Shown here: positions 1 through 9,281 of the stretch, piece after piece
Layout of the letters: each line of letters starts with the position of its first letter
Position numbering within the stretch: the first letter of the stretch is position 1
Assembly (NCBI RefSeq): GCF_004114425.1
Contig: NZ_RDQF01000046.1
Coordinates: forward strand, 1-62,076
Direction of reading: 5' to 3'
DNA length: 62,076 bases
DNA from: Bradyrhizobium vignae
Lineage (GTDB): Bacteria; Pseudomonadota; Alphaproteobacteria; Rhizobiales; Xanthobacteraceae
Notes under the pieces: model-generated
Told to the model about the DNA's origin: nothing
The model's database searches: none
Seen by the model: the letters and a program-made list of their open reading frames with translations, nothing else
Made by a program: the position numbers and the translations under genes

Positions 1-738
1 ACGTGGTGCTTTCGTGGTTTCCCGCGGGCTTTGGTAATCGGCCAAATGAGCTTCACATCGACCGGATACACTTTCAGGTGCCGCGGGATTCCGACAGCCC
101 AGACCAGCCCGCGCTCTGTTAGCCCTTATGAAGATGTGCTGTTCTTCGAGGAAGTCGGCGAGCGACGGCAATCGGCGGAGCCGCGGATGATCCTTTTGGA
201 AAATGCACATGTGCTGGCCAGAGAACAATTTCTGCCGCTTGATGCCAGGGATAAGCAGCGGGAATTCGCCGATCGCGAGATCGATCTCGCCGGACTCGAG
301 CGAGGTGTGCAGGTTCTGCAGTCCGACCTGGGCCGCTCGCAATCGCACATTGGGCGCTGAGCCGAGCAGGGTCTTGATGACGGGCGGCAGCAGCACAATG
401 ACGCCGGCATCGAGTGTGAACACGCGAAACTCCCGTGTCGACTGCGACGCGTCCGGCTCTGCTCGCTGCGCAGGCGCTGGAAGCCGTCAAGCAGTGCCCG
501 CACCGGCTTCTCCAGTTCGAGCGCTTTCGCGGTTGGCTCCATGTGCAGCGCGACGCGGACAAACAGGGGGTCGTTGAAATAGAGGCGCAAGCGCGCCAGC
601 GTACTTGCTCAGGGCAGGCTGCTGAGTATGGAGCGCATCGGCGGCACGCGTGATGCTGCGCTCGCGGAACAGCACGTCGAGGACCCGAAGCGCGTGCAGG
701 TCGAGATCCTCAGTGTGCTTTCCCGGAATAGTCTTCAT
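1..738 (-). pseudogene. LysR-family transcriptional regulator, frameshifted remnant cut by the window edge
   Basis: The minus strand starts as a normal LysR protein: an N-terminal winged HTH (DLDLHALRVLDVLFRERSI, then AADALHTQQPALSKY) in one frame. Near 600 the homology jumps to a second frame (LRLYFNDPLFVRV, ALELEKPVRALLDGF), and near 450 it returns to the first frame (REFRVFTLDAGVIVLLPPVI, SGEIDLAIGEFPLLIPGIK). Near 110 it shifts again (VWAVGIPRHLKVYPVDVKL). The stretch between the last two blocks is shorter than in intact LysR proteins, so an internal deletion is also likely. Three shifts make sequencing error an unlikely sole explanation. Divergent placement next to maleylacetate reductase suggests it once controlled an aromatic-degradation gene set; that is inference. 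Confidence 0.8.
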
Positions 739-810
739 ATCTGCCCAACGATAGCTTAGCCGCGCCTCTCACACTACGCTAGCGCGACTTGCGGAAGGGG
801 CCAAAAAGAA

Positions 811-1884
811 ATGGATACTCGTATGAGGTCTTTCACCTTCGATGCCTCTACGGGACGAGTGGTCTTTGGAGCCGGCGCCATCGATTACCTGCCGAGTGAA
901 GTCGAACGGCTCGGCGCGAGTCGCGCACTTGTATTGTCGACACCCCAGCAAGCGAGGATCGCGAGCGATCTTTCGATGCGTCTGGGCGAGCGCAGGGTCG
1001 GCATCCATCCGCATGCGGTGATGCACGTGCCGATCGAGGTCGCGCGCACGGCAATCGAGGAGGCTGGGCGGCTAGGTGCAGATTGCGTGATTGCGGCCGG
1101 CGGCGGTTCGACAATCGGGCTGGCCAAGGCGATCGCACTTCAGTCCGCCCTCCCGATCCTGGCGGTGCCGACCACATATGCGGGTTCCGAGATGACTCCC
1201 ATCTACGGATTGACGGAAGAGGGACTGAAGAAGACCGGGAGAGACGCCCGGGTGTTACCAAAGACCGTGATCTACGATCCGTGTCTCACGCTGGATCTGC
1301 CGCTGAAGATGTCGATCACGAGTGGATTCAATGCGATCGCGCATGCGGCCGAGGCGCTTTATGCAGACAACGCCAATCCAATTAGCAAGCTCATGGCGGA
1401 GGAAGGCATCCGTGCCCTAGTGCGCGGCCTGCCGGGGTTGCGCGAAGATCCTCAAGATCTCAACAGCCGGAGCCATTGCCTGTATGGCGCTTGGCTTTGC
1501 GGTGCGGTGCTAGGAATGTCCAATATGGCGCTGCATCACAAACTTTGTCACGTGCTCGGCGGCACCTGGAATTTGCCGCGCGCGGAAATCCATACCGTCA
1601 TTCTACCCCATGTGCTGGCCTACAACGCCGCCGCCGTTCCGGATGCGATGGAGCGGATCGAGCGGGCCATGGGTACGCCGAACGCGGTCAGTGCAATTGT
1701 CGCACTGATGCAAAGATTGGGCACGCCAATGTCCCTAGAGGAGCTTGGCATGAAACGCGCTGATCTTGTGCGTGCAGCGTTGCTCGTCATGGAGCTGCCG
1801 TACCACAATCCGAGGCCAGTGACTTACGAGGGTGTCTTGGCTTTGGTCGAGGACGCGCTCATGGGACGTGTTGATTGTTCCTGA
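811..1884 (+). CDS. Maleylacetate reductase (iron-containing alcohol dehydrogenase family)
   Basis: This 357-residue protein has the full-length architecture of maleylacetate reductases, which reduce maleylacetate to 3-oxoadipate with NAD(P)H in (chloro)catechol, hydroxyquinol and resorcinol pathways. Seen: the nucleotide-binding GGGS at residues 97-100, the family motif TTYAGSEMT at 121-129, a FNAIAHAAEAL block near 173-183, and the His-rich HHKLCH at 242-247 in the C-terminal helical domain. The start at 811 follows a purine-rich stretch (AAAAAGAA). No ring-cleavage dioxygenase or other pathway gene is nearby, and the divergent LysR gene is broken, so this may be an orphan of a decayed pathway. 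Other Fe-ADH functions cannot be excluded. Confidence 0.9.
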   Translation: MDTRMRSFTFDASTGRVVFGAGAIDYLPSEVERLGASRALVLSTPQQARIASDLSMRLGERRVGIHPHAVMHVPIEVARTAIEEAGRLGADCVIAAGGGSTIGLAKAIALQSALPILAVPTTYAGSEMTPIYGLTEEGLKKTGRDARVLPKTVIYDPCLTLDLPLKMSITSGFNAIAHAAEALYADNANPISKLMAEEGIRALVRGLPGLREDPQDLNSRSHCLYGAWLCGAVLGMSNMALHHKLCHVLGGTWNLPRAEIHTVILPHVLAYNAAAVPDAMERIERAMGTPNAVSAIVALMQRLGTPMSLEELGMKRADLVRAALLVMELPYHNPRPVTYEGVLALVEDALMGRVDCS

Positions 1885-2052
1885 TCGGGTGCAACGTCGA
1901 GGGTGGAAGAATCAACGGCGTTCTTATGCTCGGCTAGGGAATCATTTGGGATACGCTAGGCGAGGCCCGTGTACCCATGAAGCTGGCCGGCAACGCAACA
2001 TCTCGCTCTTTGTCCAAAACAGGACGACATCCGCCGCAGCAAATTGCTGAGA

Positions 2053-2586
2053 TCAACCGGGGGGAGCGCGCAGTTCGCGCGCTGCTGCACGGACCATTTC
2101 CGTGAGAGACGTCATGGTGTACGGCTTTTGCAGCCATCCAAGCGGTGCGGCGGGCTGAGCTCGTAGACGCGAATCGTGATCGGAATGCGCGCTCGCAAAA
2201 ATGCAGCGGATGCCCTGCGAACGGAACAATTCGAGGGCCGTATCGATGCCGTCGCGGTCGCCGGCAATTCGAATATCCATGACCGCCAAGATAGGACTTT
2301 CCGCCTGCGCCAGTCGCAACGCTTCTTTGCCAGTTGTAGCGATACCGACGATTTCAAAACCGGCATCGCATAGGGTCGCCTCCATCTCGCTTGCAACGAG
2401 CAAATCGTCTTCAACGATAAGGATGCGGTCATTGTTCTTCGACGGCGTCTCCGATACGAGCCGGTCGTCAGGCGCAAGCACCGGCTCTCGCGGCCCATGC
2501 GGCGGGCCCGACGGAATTCCCCTGGTTGGAGCGCTGACGATTTCTTTGTTCACTAAGAATAGACCTATTGGAATCGAATTGTGCAA
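2053..2586 (-). CDS. Single-domain response regulator (receiver only)
   Basis: A 177-residue protein with about 50 unstructured N-terminal residues followed by one receiver domain. Seen: acidic pocket D60/D61 (RILIVEDD), phosphoacceptor D104 in MDIRI, switch Ser near 132 (FASAHSD) and conserved K154 in QKPY. There is no DNA-binding or enzymatic output domain. Its start overlaps the 3' end of the upstream kinase gene by 22 bp, so the two are probably translationally coupled and the kinase is its likely partner. Single-domain regulators beside HisKA_2 kinases often act as phosphate sinks or relay proteins in alphaproteobacterial stress signalling; that role is inferred. Confidence 0.88.
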   Translation of the reverse strand: MHNSIPIGLFLVNKEIVSAPTRGIPSGPPHGPREPVLAPDDRLVSETPSKNNDRILIVEDDLLVASEMEATLCDAGFEIVGIATTGKEALRLAQAESPILAVMDIRIAGDRDGIDTALELFRSQGIRCIFASAHSDHDSRLRAQPAAPLGWLQKPYTMTSLTEMVRAAARELRAPPG

Positions 2587-4895
2587 CGGCTGGCGGGCTT
2601 CGCGACGACTTCAAGATGGCCGCGCAGTTGGCGCGCAAGCAACTGAACGAGCTTCAATCCGGACGAGCGGTCGCTGACCGACTGCAAATCGAAGCCCGGA
2701 CCATCGTCTTCCACGTAGAGCTCAAAACCGTCGCCATTAGCCAAGCCGACGCGGATCTGACCTTCGCGGCCATAGCACCCGTACTTGGCGGCATTGGTCA
2801 GCAATTCGTTCAGGATCAAAGCGAGCGGCATAGCATCGTCATTGTCAAGGTCGCCGCTGGCGACCTCGCGAACGATTGTGAGATTTGGCGGAAATGCCTG
2901 CTGAGCGGCTTGACACACCGCATCGAGAAATTCGGTCGCACTGAACCTGTTCACCGCGCTCGCGCCATAGAGCACCTGTTGCGCTGCCGCCATCGCGGCG
3001 ATCCGGTTGGTCGCATCCTCCAGAACCTTTCTGGCCCCCTCATCTTTTGTCTGCCGCGTCGACATACGAAGCAATGATTGCAGCATCTGCATGTTGTTCT
3101 TGACGCGGTGATTCAGTTCACGGACCAGCACACGTTGTTGTGTCTCCGCCTGCTTACGTTCGCTGACGTCCACCAGCATGTTGATCCCCCCGATGACCTT
3201 GCCGGTGGAATCCCGGATCGGCGTCGGAAAGGGAATGAAAGGAATGCGAGTTCCATCCGGGCGTTCGGCCACTGCTTCCTTGCCCCTGATCGCACGTCCC
3301 TCTTTGAGGGTAATGGCCATGGGACATTGATCATGTGGCAATGGCGTGCCGTCAGGCCAATATAGCTTCCAGGTTACGCACCATCGGTCGCTACCGAGGG
3401 TAGGACGCCGTCCCGAAAACTCAACTGCGGCCTCATTGTAGTAGGTAATCTTGCCGTCGGCATCCGTCGTGTAGATGGCCGCGGGTATCGCCGCAAGCAG
3501 GTCTTGCAGGCGCTGTTCGCTTTCTTGCAGGGCGGACTCGGCGCGCTTTTGTAGGGTTATATCGCGCGCGATTTTTGAAGCTGCGATGACCCTGCCGGCC
3601 CTGTCCATCAACGGCGAGACGGTGAGAGAGATGTCGATGAGAGCACCGTCCTTGCGGCGGCGCACAGTCTGGTAATGATCAATCCGTTCGCCGCGGCGCA
3701 AGCGGGCGAGAATTCCGGACTCCTCGTTTTGCTGCTCCGGCGGCATTAGAATCGTGACCGGCTTGCCCACGACCTCTTCAGCCCTGTACCCGAAGATGCG
3801 CTCGGCGCCGCTGTTCCAGGTTTCGATGACGCCGTCCAAATTCTTGCTGATGATAGCATCATCCGACGTCTCCACGATTGAGGCGAGCCGCCGCATGGCC
3901 TCTTCACCGTGTAGCCGTTCGAGGCCAAAGCCGAGTTGTCGGGCAATGGTGACGCCGGCATCGAGTTCCCGGGTGGTGAAAGCGTGCGGCGCATCGTAGT
4001 ACGCCATGAATTTCCCGACGAGCTTCCCGCCTGCAAAAACCGGAATGAACGCCAGCGCGGCAATCCCCTCGGCTCTGATCACTGCCTTTAGCTCTTCGGA
4101 AAGGTCCGCAGCCGCCTCGATGTCATCAAGGCATATCGGGTCGGCGACCTTGTCGCCCGGCTTCCAAGGCGAGTGGCCGTCGACAGCCCTGCGATATTCG
4201 CCTGACAGCGCGCGCCAGGCGACAAACCGCATCACACCACAATTGTCGAACAGGAGGATCGATGCGCGATTGCATCCGAGGATGCAGCTAATCGCGTCCA
4301 GACTCGCTTCGTAGAGATCCGTCCTCGTCTCGGCGCGGAAGAGGCGGTCGGTCAGCGCGTACAATGCCTTTTCGGTCTGATGCAACCGTTCCAGCGCGCG
4401 TGCCTGTTCTGCACGCTGCGCTTCCAAACTCCATCTTTCAATTGCAATAGCAGCCTGATTTGCCGCCACCCGCAGCAATGTCTGCTCGGTCACCGTTGGA
4501 AAACTGGACCTGCTACACAATGCGATGAGTCCGGCTCCTGGGTGCCTGCCGATGGGCACACACGTTGCCCGCAGCCGACCGTTATTCCCGTCGTCGATCT
4601 CAAAATTCGAGTTCGGCCGATAAGTCTCGCGAACCCGTGCGAGGTCAATCGGCACTACGTGCGATCTCTCGTGGCAATGCACGGCTTCGAAATCGCGCAC
4701 GAATACGCATGCGAACTCCACGTCGAGGATGCTCACCGTGAGTTGAGCAAGACTGTCGGCGATTTGGCCTGCATCGGCTTTGATCCAAAGCGCGGGCAAG
4801 CTCGACAATGCGACCAGATCACGGATGCAGTGCCGCAGCTCTGTGTCTGATCCCCGGTCGCCAGAACTCTCAAGCAGTGCCCGCGTCGCAACCAT
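2565..4895 (-). CDS. GAF-GAF-PAS-PAS HisKA_2 sensor histidine kinase
   Basis: A 776-residue soluble kinase with no clear membrane segment. Approximate domain order: GAF 45-155, GAF 185-330, PAS 335-455 (DDAIISKNLDGVIETWNSGAERIFGY), PAS 462-580, HisKA_2 dimerisation/phosphoacceptor domain near 590-665 (ELNHRVKNNMQMLQSLL, with the phosphorylatable His), and an ATPase domain to the end (ALILNELLTNAAKYG, DDGPGFD). The HRVKNN box places it with the HWE/HisKA_2 kinases, several of which feed the PhyR-EcfG general stress response in alphaproteobacteria. It lies 5 bp downstream of the MEDS gene and overlaps the response regulator. The signal sensed by the GAF and PAS domains is unknown; DNA numbering of domain borders is approximate. 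Confidence 0.92.
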   Translation of the reverse strand: MVATRALLESSGDRGSDTELRHCIRDLVALSSLPALWIKADAGQIADSLAQLTVSILDVEFACVFVRDFEAVHCHERSHVVPIDLARVRETYRPNSNFEIDDGNNGRLRATCVPIGRHPGAGLIALCSRSSFPTVTEQTLLRVAANQAAIAIERWSLEAQRAEQARALERLHQTEKALYALTDRLFRAETRTDLYEASLDAISCILGCNRASILLFDNCGVMRFVAWRALSGEYRRAVDGHSPWKPGDKVADPICLDDIEAAADLSEELKAVIRAEGIAALAFIPVFAGGKLVGKFMAYYDAPHAFTTRELDAGVTIARQLGFGLERLHGEEAMRRLASIVETSDDAIISKNLDGVIETWNSGAERIFGYRAEEVVGKPVTILMPPEQQNEESGILARLRRGERIDHYQTVRRRKDGALIDISLTVSPLMDRAGRVIAASKIARDITLQKRAESALQESEQRLQDLLAAIPAAIYTTDADGKITYYNEAAVEFSGRRPTLGSDRWCVTWKLYWPDGTPLPHDQCPMAITLKEGRAIRGKEAVAERPDGTRIPFIPFPTPIRDSTGKVIGGINMLVDVSERKQAETQQRVLVRELNHRVKNNMQMLQSLLRMSTRQTKDEGARKVLEDATNRIAAMAAAQQVLYGASAVNRFSATEFLDAVCQAAQQAFPPNLTIVREVASGDLDNDDAMPLALILNELLTNAAKYGCYGREGQIRVGLANGDGFELYVEDDGPGFDLQSVSDRSSGLKLVQLLARQLRGHLEVVAKPASRCTIRFQ

Positions 4896-4900
4896 TGCAG

Positions 4901-5530
4901 TCAGTGAGGCCGACGGTTCAATTCGGCAAGAAATTCGTCGGGTGGAACATAGAACGGATTCTCCTGCAAAACGCCGCCAACAATGACCTGGGGGTGCGTG
5001 CGCATAATGTCTATAACGACGGGTGCGCTGAACTTGCTCAGGTCGTAGGTGCAGACGACCACGTCATTGTATTTTGGAAGAAAGTGGTTGAGCCGCGTTT
5101 CATATTCCACGATGTCATGGACGCCCGGCCAATCGTCCAGCGCCCATTCCATGTTCGCCCACAGACGGGTCATCGGAAACCCATTGGAGCGTCCGTCGGT
5201 GAGGACCTCCTGGATCAAATCCAGCATGGCGTATTGATCGAAGCGGTCTCCTCGCAGGTAGGCGTTCTCCCACGGCCGAATTTCGAGCTGTCGGTTGCTC
5301 TCCGCCTCCGCGACGTCGATGCCGACCTCAACCAACCTTCTTCGTCGCTCCTCGAGATGTGCCTTGTCGACGACTTGGAACAAGCGCTCGCCTGCCTCAG
5401 CACCGGCCTTCGAGAACGGCAGCAGCAGCTCGTATTCTTCGTCCCGACTATGGAAGAAAGCGCAGGCGTGACAGGGGCAGCGGAACTCCGATTGCCCAAT
5501 CCTGATGGCCCGACCGTCGGCGTCCCTCAT
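4901..5530 (-). CDS. MEDS-domain (DcmR-like sensory) protein
   Basis: A 209-residue protein resembling the MEDS domain first defined in DcmR and methanogen/methylotroph proteins, thought to sense small hydrocarbon derivatives. Seen: an N-terminal CPCHACAFFHSRDEEYELLL followed by a P-loop-like fold region (FSKAGAEAGERLFQVVD), and C-terminal VVVCTYDLSKFSA with the terminal VGGVLQENPFY typical of the family. Two cysteines and a histidine at the N-terminus (CPCHAC) could bind metal. A strong ribosome-binding site (GGAGGGG) precedes the ATG at 5530. It is the first gene of an operon with a HisKA_2 kinase and a receiver protein, so it probably supplies or modulates the input of that pathway. Confidence 0.85.
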   Translation of the reverse strand: MRDADGRAIRIGQSEFRCPCHACAFFHSRDEEYELLLPFSKAGAEAGERLFQVVDKAHLEERRRRLVEVGIDVAEAESNRQLEIRPWENAYLRGDRFDQYAMLDLIQEVLTDGRSNGFPMTRLWANMEWALDDWPGVHDIVEYETRLNHFLPKYNDVVVCTYDLSKFSAPVVIDIMRTHPQVIVGGVLQENPFYVPPDEFLAELNRRPH

Positions 5531-5555
5531 ATTCCCCTCCTTTGGTCGATTCGCA

Positions 5556-5580
5556 AACGCAAGGGCTCGCTAAAGGTTCC
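5556..5580 (-). promoter_or_regulatory. Candidate EcfG general-stress promoter upstream of the MEDS-kinase-regulator operon
   Basis: On the minus strand this reads GGAAC, 16 bp, CGTT, an exact match to the sigma-EcfG consensus (GGAAC-N16/17-CGTT). The -10 element ends about 25 bp before the ATG of the MEDS gene at 5530, in the right orientation, leaving a short leader that contains the GGAGGGG ribosome-binding site. About one such match is expected by chance in both strands of 62 kb, so position and orientation carry much of the weight. Confidence 0.65.
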
Positions 5581-5741
5581 ATCCTCCGGATCGGTGCATG
5601 CGATGTCGGGGGCAGGGCGCAGGGCGGGAACAGCCAGCAGCTCGACTCTGGAAAAGGGTCCGTTTTCGGCGGGTCCATCGGAACGAGGTCGGCGCCGCCT
5701 TTCGGCCCGAGCGCCGATGCCGCGACCTATCTTGCCTTCGT

Positions 5742-7388
5742 TCAACCCGCCTCAACCAGGCCATGGCTGCGACATGGTAAATCCGCGGCTTTGATCGTCT
5801 CGGTCCGTGCTGCTGCACTCCGTTTCGAGTGTCGGGAAAGGCCGATCTTGACGGCAACGAGAGCCGGCGCCGCAATGACAAACAGCAGGGCGACTGCGTT
5901 GAAGGCGGTATCGAAAGCAATCACGGTGGATTGGCGAATAAGGACGCCGTCCATCAGGGAGGTCGAAGCCCGGCTAGCCAGCGTATCCATCCCTTCCGCG
6001 GTGAGCATTGCTGCCGTCATTCTCAGCCGCTCGCCGACCGCAGGAGCCCCGGCGGTCAGACTGGCCCCCAGCACCGTGACGTTGCCCGCGACGTTGTGCT
6101 CGATCAGAGTCTGGAGGACGGCCACGCCGATCAGGCCGCCGAGTTGCCGACCGGTATTGAAGAGGCCTATGCCGGACGCGCGGTTGCCTTGGTTGAGGTT
6201 GCTGAAGGCAATCAGGGTGATCGACAGAAACAGGAAGCCGAGGCCGAGCCCCCGCAAGAGGACGGCAGCCATCATGTCGTGCGCGCCGCTTTCGCTGGTC
6301 GAGCCGGACAACATCCACATCGCCACCATGATCGTCAGAATACCAAGTGGCACCGTGGCGACCGGAGGCACGCGGCGAACCTGCATCAGGAAGACGGCAA
6401 CGAGGAGCGTGCCAACGAAGAACGCACCGCTTGGCAACAACAACAGGCCGGCGTCGGTGGGCCTGAATGCAAGCACGGACACAGCAAAAGAGGGGATCAG
6501 GAACGCGCTGCCGAACAATGCGGCGCCCGCAACAAAACTGACAATGAACGCGAAGGAAAAATCTTCCGATTGAAATGGGGTGAAGTCGATCAGGCCGCGA
6601 CCGCCAGCCATTAATTGCTGGCCGAGAAATGCCAGAAACGCGGCCGCTCCGGTCACTGTGAGCCAGAGGATTCCGGGCGCCTCGAACCAGTTCCAGCGAC
6701 TGCCCTGATTGAGGACATAGGTCAGGCAGAAGAGTGCGATCGAGATCAATGAGAGGCCGATCCAGTCAAGCGGACGGCGGACGGGCGTAGCGGACCGCGG
6801 GTTGCCGGCAATCAAGAGCAGGCCGGCAGCCGCCAGCGCCAGCGGAACGACGCTGAAGAAAATCCATGTCCAGGACCGACTGTCGATCAACCAGCCCTGC
6901 AGTGCCGGAGCGGCGGTCGCGGGTGCCACGACCGATCCCATCGCAAACAACGCCTGAAGGATTGGCTGTTGCGATCGCGGATAGGCGCGGAAAATGATCG
7001 CCTGGCCTGCGACAAGCAGGAGGGCGCCGGAGAAGCCCTGCACCATGCGCAGCGCGATCAGCAGGTCCAGCCGGACGCTAATGGCGGTGATGCCGCACGC
7101 CGCGCCCATGACCAGGGTTGAATCGATGACCAGGCGGCACGCATCGACACGCTGCATCAGCCAAGGAGTGGCTACGAACCCGATCAGCTTCAGCGCTGTG
7201 TATCCGATATCGAGCCAGGCGAACTCATCGGGAGTGGTGTGGGTGTCGCCGATCATATAGCCACGCCCGAGCGACAGCACGGTGCTCGCGATGGCATCCG
7301 TTAACGTGGCGAGCACAATGCCCGCGACGAGAAGGGGTCCTGCGGCGGATCGTCCGCGGCTTGGTATGGTGCACGCGACCTTGATCAT
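5742..7388 (-). CDS. DHA2-family MFS drug efflux permease (EmrB-like)
   Basis: This 548-residue protein is built almost wholly of hydrophobic helices (about 14 membrane segments), the layout of the DHA2 drug:proton antiporters such as EmrB. Seen: a segment like motif A-C regions of the family (LALRMVQGFSGALLLVAGQA) and a loop FTPFQSEDFSFAF before the last six helices. Its ATG overlaps the stop codon of the upstream membrane-fusion gene (ATGA), so the pair is translated together and should form an inner-membrane efflux unit that needs a TolC-type outer-membrane channel, absent here. Substrate unknown. It ends the minus-strand gene run that starts near 13.7 kb. Confidence 0.9.
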   Translation of the reverse strand: MIKVACTIPSRGRSAAGPLLVAGIVLATLTDAIASTVLSLGRGYMIGDTHTTPDEFAWLDIGYTALKLIGFVATPWLMQRVDACRLVIDSTLVMGAACGITAISVRLDLLIALRMVQGFSGALLLVAGQAIIFRAYPRSQQPILQALFAMGSVVAPATAAPALQGWLIDSRSWTWIFFSVVPLALAAAGLLLIAGNPRSATPVRRPLDWIGLSLISIALFCLTYVLNQGSRWNWFEAPGILWLTVTGAAAFLAFLGQQLMAGGRGLIDFTPFQSEDFSFAFIVSFVAGAALFGSAFLIPSFAVSVLAFRPTDAGLLLLPSGAFFVGTLLVAVFLMQVRRVPPVATVPLGILTIMVAMWMLSGSTSESGAHDMMAAVLLRGLGLGFLFLSITLIAFSNLNQGNRASGIGLFNTGRQLGGLIGVAVLQTLIEHNVAGNVTVLGASLTAGAPAVGERLRMTAAMLTAEGMDTLASRASTSLMDGVLIRQSTVIAFDTAFNAVALLFVIAAPALVAVKIGLSRHSKRSAAARTETIKAADLPCRSHGLVEAG

Positions 7389-8416
7389 GAGCCGCTCCCC
7401 TGATCGACATCGACGCGCGCGGACAGGCCGGGCACGAGCCGGCCGGGCAACGGATTGCTTGCGAAGCGGATCTTCACCGGCACGCGTTGAACGACGCGAA
7501 CGAAGTTTCCGGTTGCGTTGTCTGTCGGCAGCATGCTGAAGGCGGAGCCGCTGCCGGGCGCAAAGCTGTCCACCACACCTTGCAAAGGCTGGTCCGAATA
7601 GCTATCGACGATGATGCGGACGCGCTGGCCGGGCCGGATCCGTTCGATCTGGGTCTCCTTGAAGTTCGCCACGACCCACACATCGCTGACCGGTACGATG
7701 TCGAGCAGGGAAGTGCCCGGCGCGACAAGGCGGCCCACACGGACCTGGCGGTTGCCGATTACGCCGTCGACTGGCGCATGCACAACGGTATTGTCGAGAT
7801 CGATCTGGGCGAGGTCGCGCGCGGCCCGCGCCTGTGCCACGGCGGCCACCGCCGCCTCGCGCTGACTGGCGAGGACGGCGATGCGCTGCTTCTGCGCCTC
7901 CACCGTGGCGGCCGCTGCGGAGACAGCCGCTTCAGCTTTCGACAGCGCCGCATCGCTTTCGTCAACCTGGGCCTGGCTGACGGCGTTGGTCCGAATCAGT
8001 TCGCGACGCCGATCCGAGGCTTTGGTGGCCAGAGCCATCTCGGCCATACTCGAACGCTTCTGCGCCTCGGCCTGCCGGATTAGGGCATCCTGAAGCGGGA
8101 TCTCCGCGTCGACGTTGGCGAGGCGAGCCTGCGCGGCCTCGACATTGGCCTCGGCTTGCGCCAGCCGCGCGCGGTAATCCCGATCGTCGATCCGGAACAG
8201 GACATCGCCCTTATGGACGGCTTGGTTGTCCCGAACCTCCACTGCCGTGACGTAGCCCGCAACCTTCGGCGCGAGCGAGGTGACGTCGCCACGAATATAG
8301 GCGTTGTCCGTCGACGTCTCGCCCGAATGGGCATAGGTCCATCCGGCCAGCATGGTCACGACCGAGCCGAGGCATAGCAACAAGCCGATAACCTTCTTCT
8401 TGTTGGGATGCGCCAC
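7385..8416 (-). CDS. HlyD/EmrA-family membrane fusion protein
   Basis: A 343-residue periplasmic adaptor with one N-terminal membrane anchor (VIGLLLCLGSVVTMLAGWTY). A first lipoyl-like half contains KVAGYVTAVEVRDNQAVHKG, then comes a long alpha-helical hairpin (about residues 85-200, rich in AQAEA and KAEAAV repeats), a second lipoyl half with VHAPVDGVIGNRQVRVGRLV, and a beta-barrel region. This is the standard EmrA design. It is translationally coupled to the EmrB-like permease. A gap of only 40 bp to the 3-hydroxybutyrate dehydrogenase gene upstream suggests cotranscription, so the pump may export a compound related to the enzymes of this operon; that link is inference. Confidence 0.92.
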   Translation of the reverse strand: MAHPNKKKVIGLLLCLGSVVTMLAGWTYAHSGETSTDNAYIRGDVTSLAPKVAGYVTAVEVRDNQAVHKGDVLFRIDDRDYRARLAQAEANVEAAQARLANVDAEIPLQDALIRQAEAQKRSSMAEMALATKASDRRRELIRTNAVSQAQVDESDAALSKAEAAVSAAAATVEAQKQRIAVLASQREAAVAAVAQARAARDLAQIDLDNTVVHAPVDGVIGNRQVRVGRLVAPGTSLLDIVPVSDVWVVANFKETQIERIRPGQRVRIIVDSYSDQPLQGVVDSFAPGSGSAFSMLPTDNATGNFVRVVQRVPVKIRFASNPLPGRLVPGLSARVDVDQGSGS

Positions 8417-8456
8417 GATGTCCTCCTACCGTTGACAGCTCTGCCCATTCTCGCGG

Positions 8457-9239
8457 CTACCGTGCGGTCCAGCCGCCATCGACAGAGATCGCCGTGCCGG
8501 TGATCTGGTCTGCTGCGGCCGAACAGAGAAAAGCGACGGTGCCGCCAAGCTGCTCCGGAGAAGCGAATTTCAGCGAGGGCTGCTTCTCGGCGAGAAGCTC
8601 CTCGGTCGCTTCCTTCTGGCTGATGCCTCGCTGCGCAGCCATGTCGCTGATCTGCTTTTCGACCAGCGGCGTGCGCACCCAGCCGGGGCAAACCGCATTG
8701 CAGGTCACTCCGCTCCCGGCCGTCTCGAGGCCTACCACCTTGGTGAGGCCGACCAGGCCGTGTTTCGCCGCGACGTAAGCCGCCTTGTGGGTCGAGGCGA
8801 CGAGGCCGTGCGCCGAGGCGATGTTGACGATCCGGCCCCAGCCCCGCTTTTTCATCTGCGGCAGGGCCCGCGCGCTGCCGTGGAACGCCGCGGACAGGTT
8901 GATGTCGAGGATGGCGTGCCATTTGGCGGGCGGAAATTCCTCGACTGGCGCGGTGAACTGGATGCCGGCATTGTTGACGAGGATGTCCACCCGTCCAAAC
9001 TTCTCGATGGTGGTGTCGATCAGTCCACGCACCGCCTCGCCCTTCGACATGTCGGCGCCGTCATGGATGACGCGCACGCCGTGCTCGCGCGCGATGGCGT
9101 TGCGAGTTTTCTCAATCTCGCCGGTGTCGCCGAAACCGTTCAGCACGATGTCGGCGCCGAGCCTGGCGAGTTCCTTGGCGATGCCAAGTCCGATGCCGCT
9201 GGTCGATCCGGTGACGATGGCTACCTTGCCGTTCAACAT
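8457..9239 (-). CDS. bdhA: 3-Hydroxybutyrate dehydrogenase (SDR family)
   Basis: A 260-residue short-chain dehydrogenase with the features of D-3-hydroxybutyrate dehydrogenases, which interconvert 3-hydroxybutyrate and acetoacetate with NAD. Seen: the dinucleotide motif TGSTSGIGLGIA near the N-terminus, NNAGIQF, catalytic SAHG and YVAAKHG (Ser/Tyr/Lys), and the family C-terminus TGTAISVDGGWTAR. Length equals that of characterised enzymes. It sits between a patatin and efflux genes and close to acetoacetate decarboxylase, so two enzymes acting on acetoacetate share one operon. This supports ketone-body or polyhydroxybutyrate-derived metabolism, probably breakdown of 3-hydroxybutyrate toward acetone. 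Confidence 0.92.
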   Translation of the reverse strand: MLNGKVAIVTGSTSGIGLGIAKELARLGADIVLNGFGDTGEIEKTRNAIAREHGVRVIHDGADMSKGEAVRGLIDTTIEKFGRVDILVNNAGIQFTAPVEEFPPAKWHAILDINLSAAFHGSARALPQMKKRGWGRIVNIASAHGLVASTHKAAYVAAKHGLVGLTKVVGLETAGSGVTCNAVCPGWVRTPLVEKQISDMAAQRGISQKEATEELLAEKQPSLKFASPEQLGGTVAFLCSAAADQITGTAISVDGGWTAR

Positions 9240-9281
9240 GGGATTTCCTTTCGATCTGCAGGAGGTGAAATGGCCGGAGGC

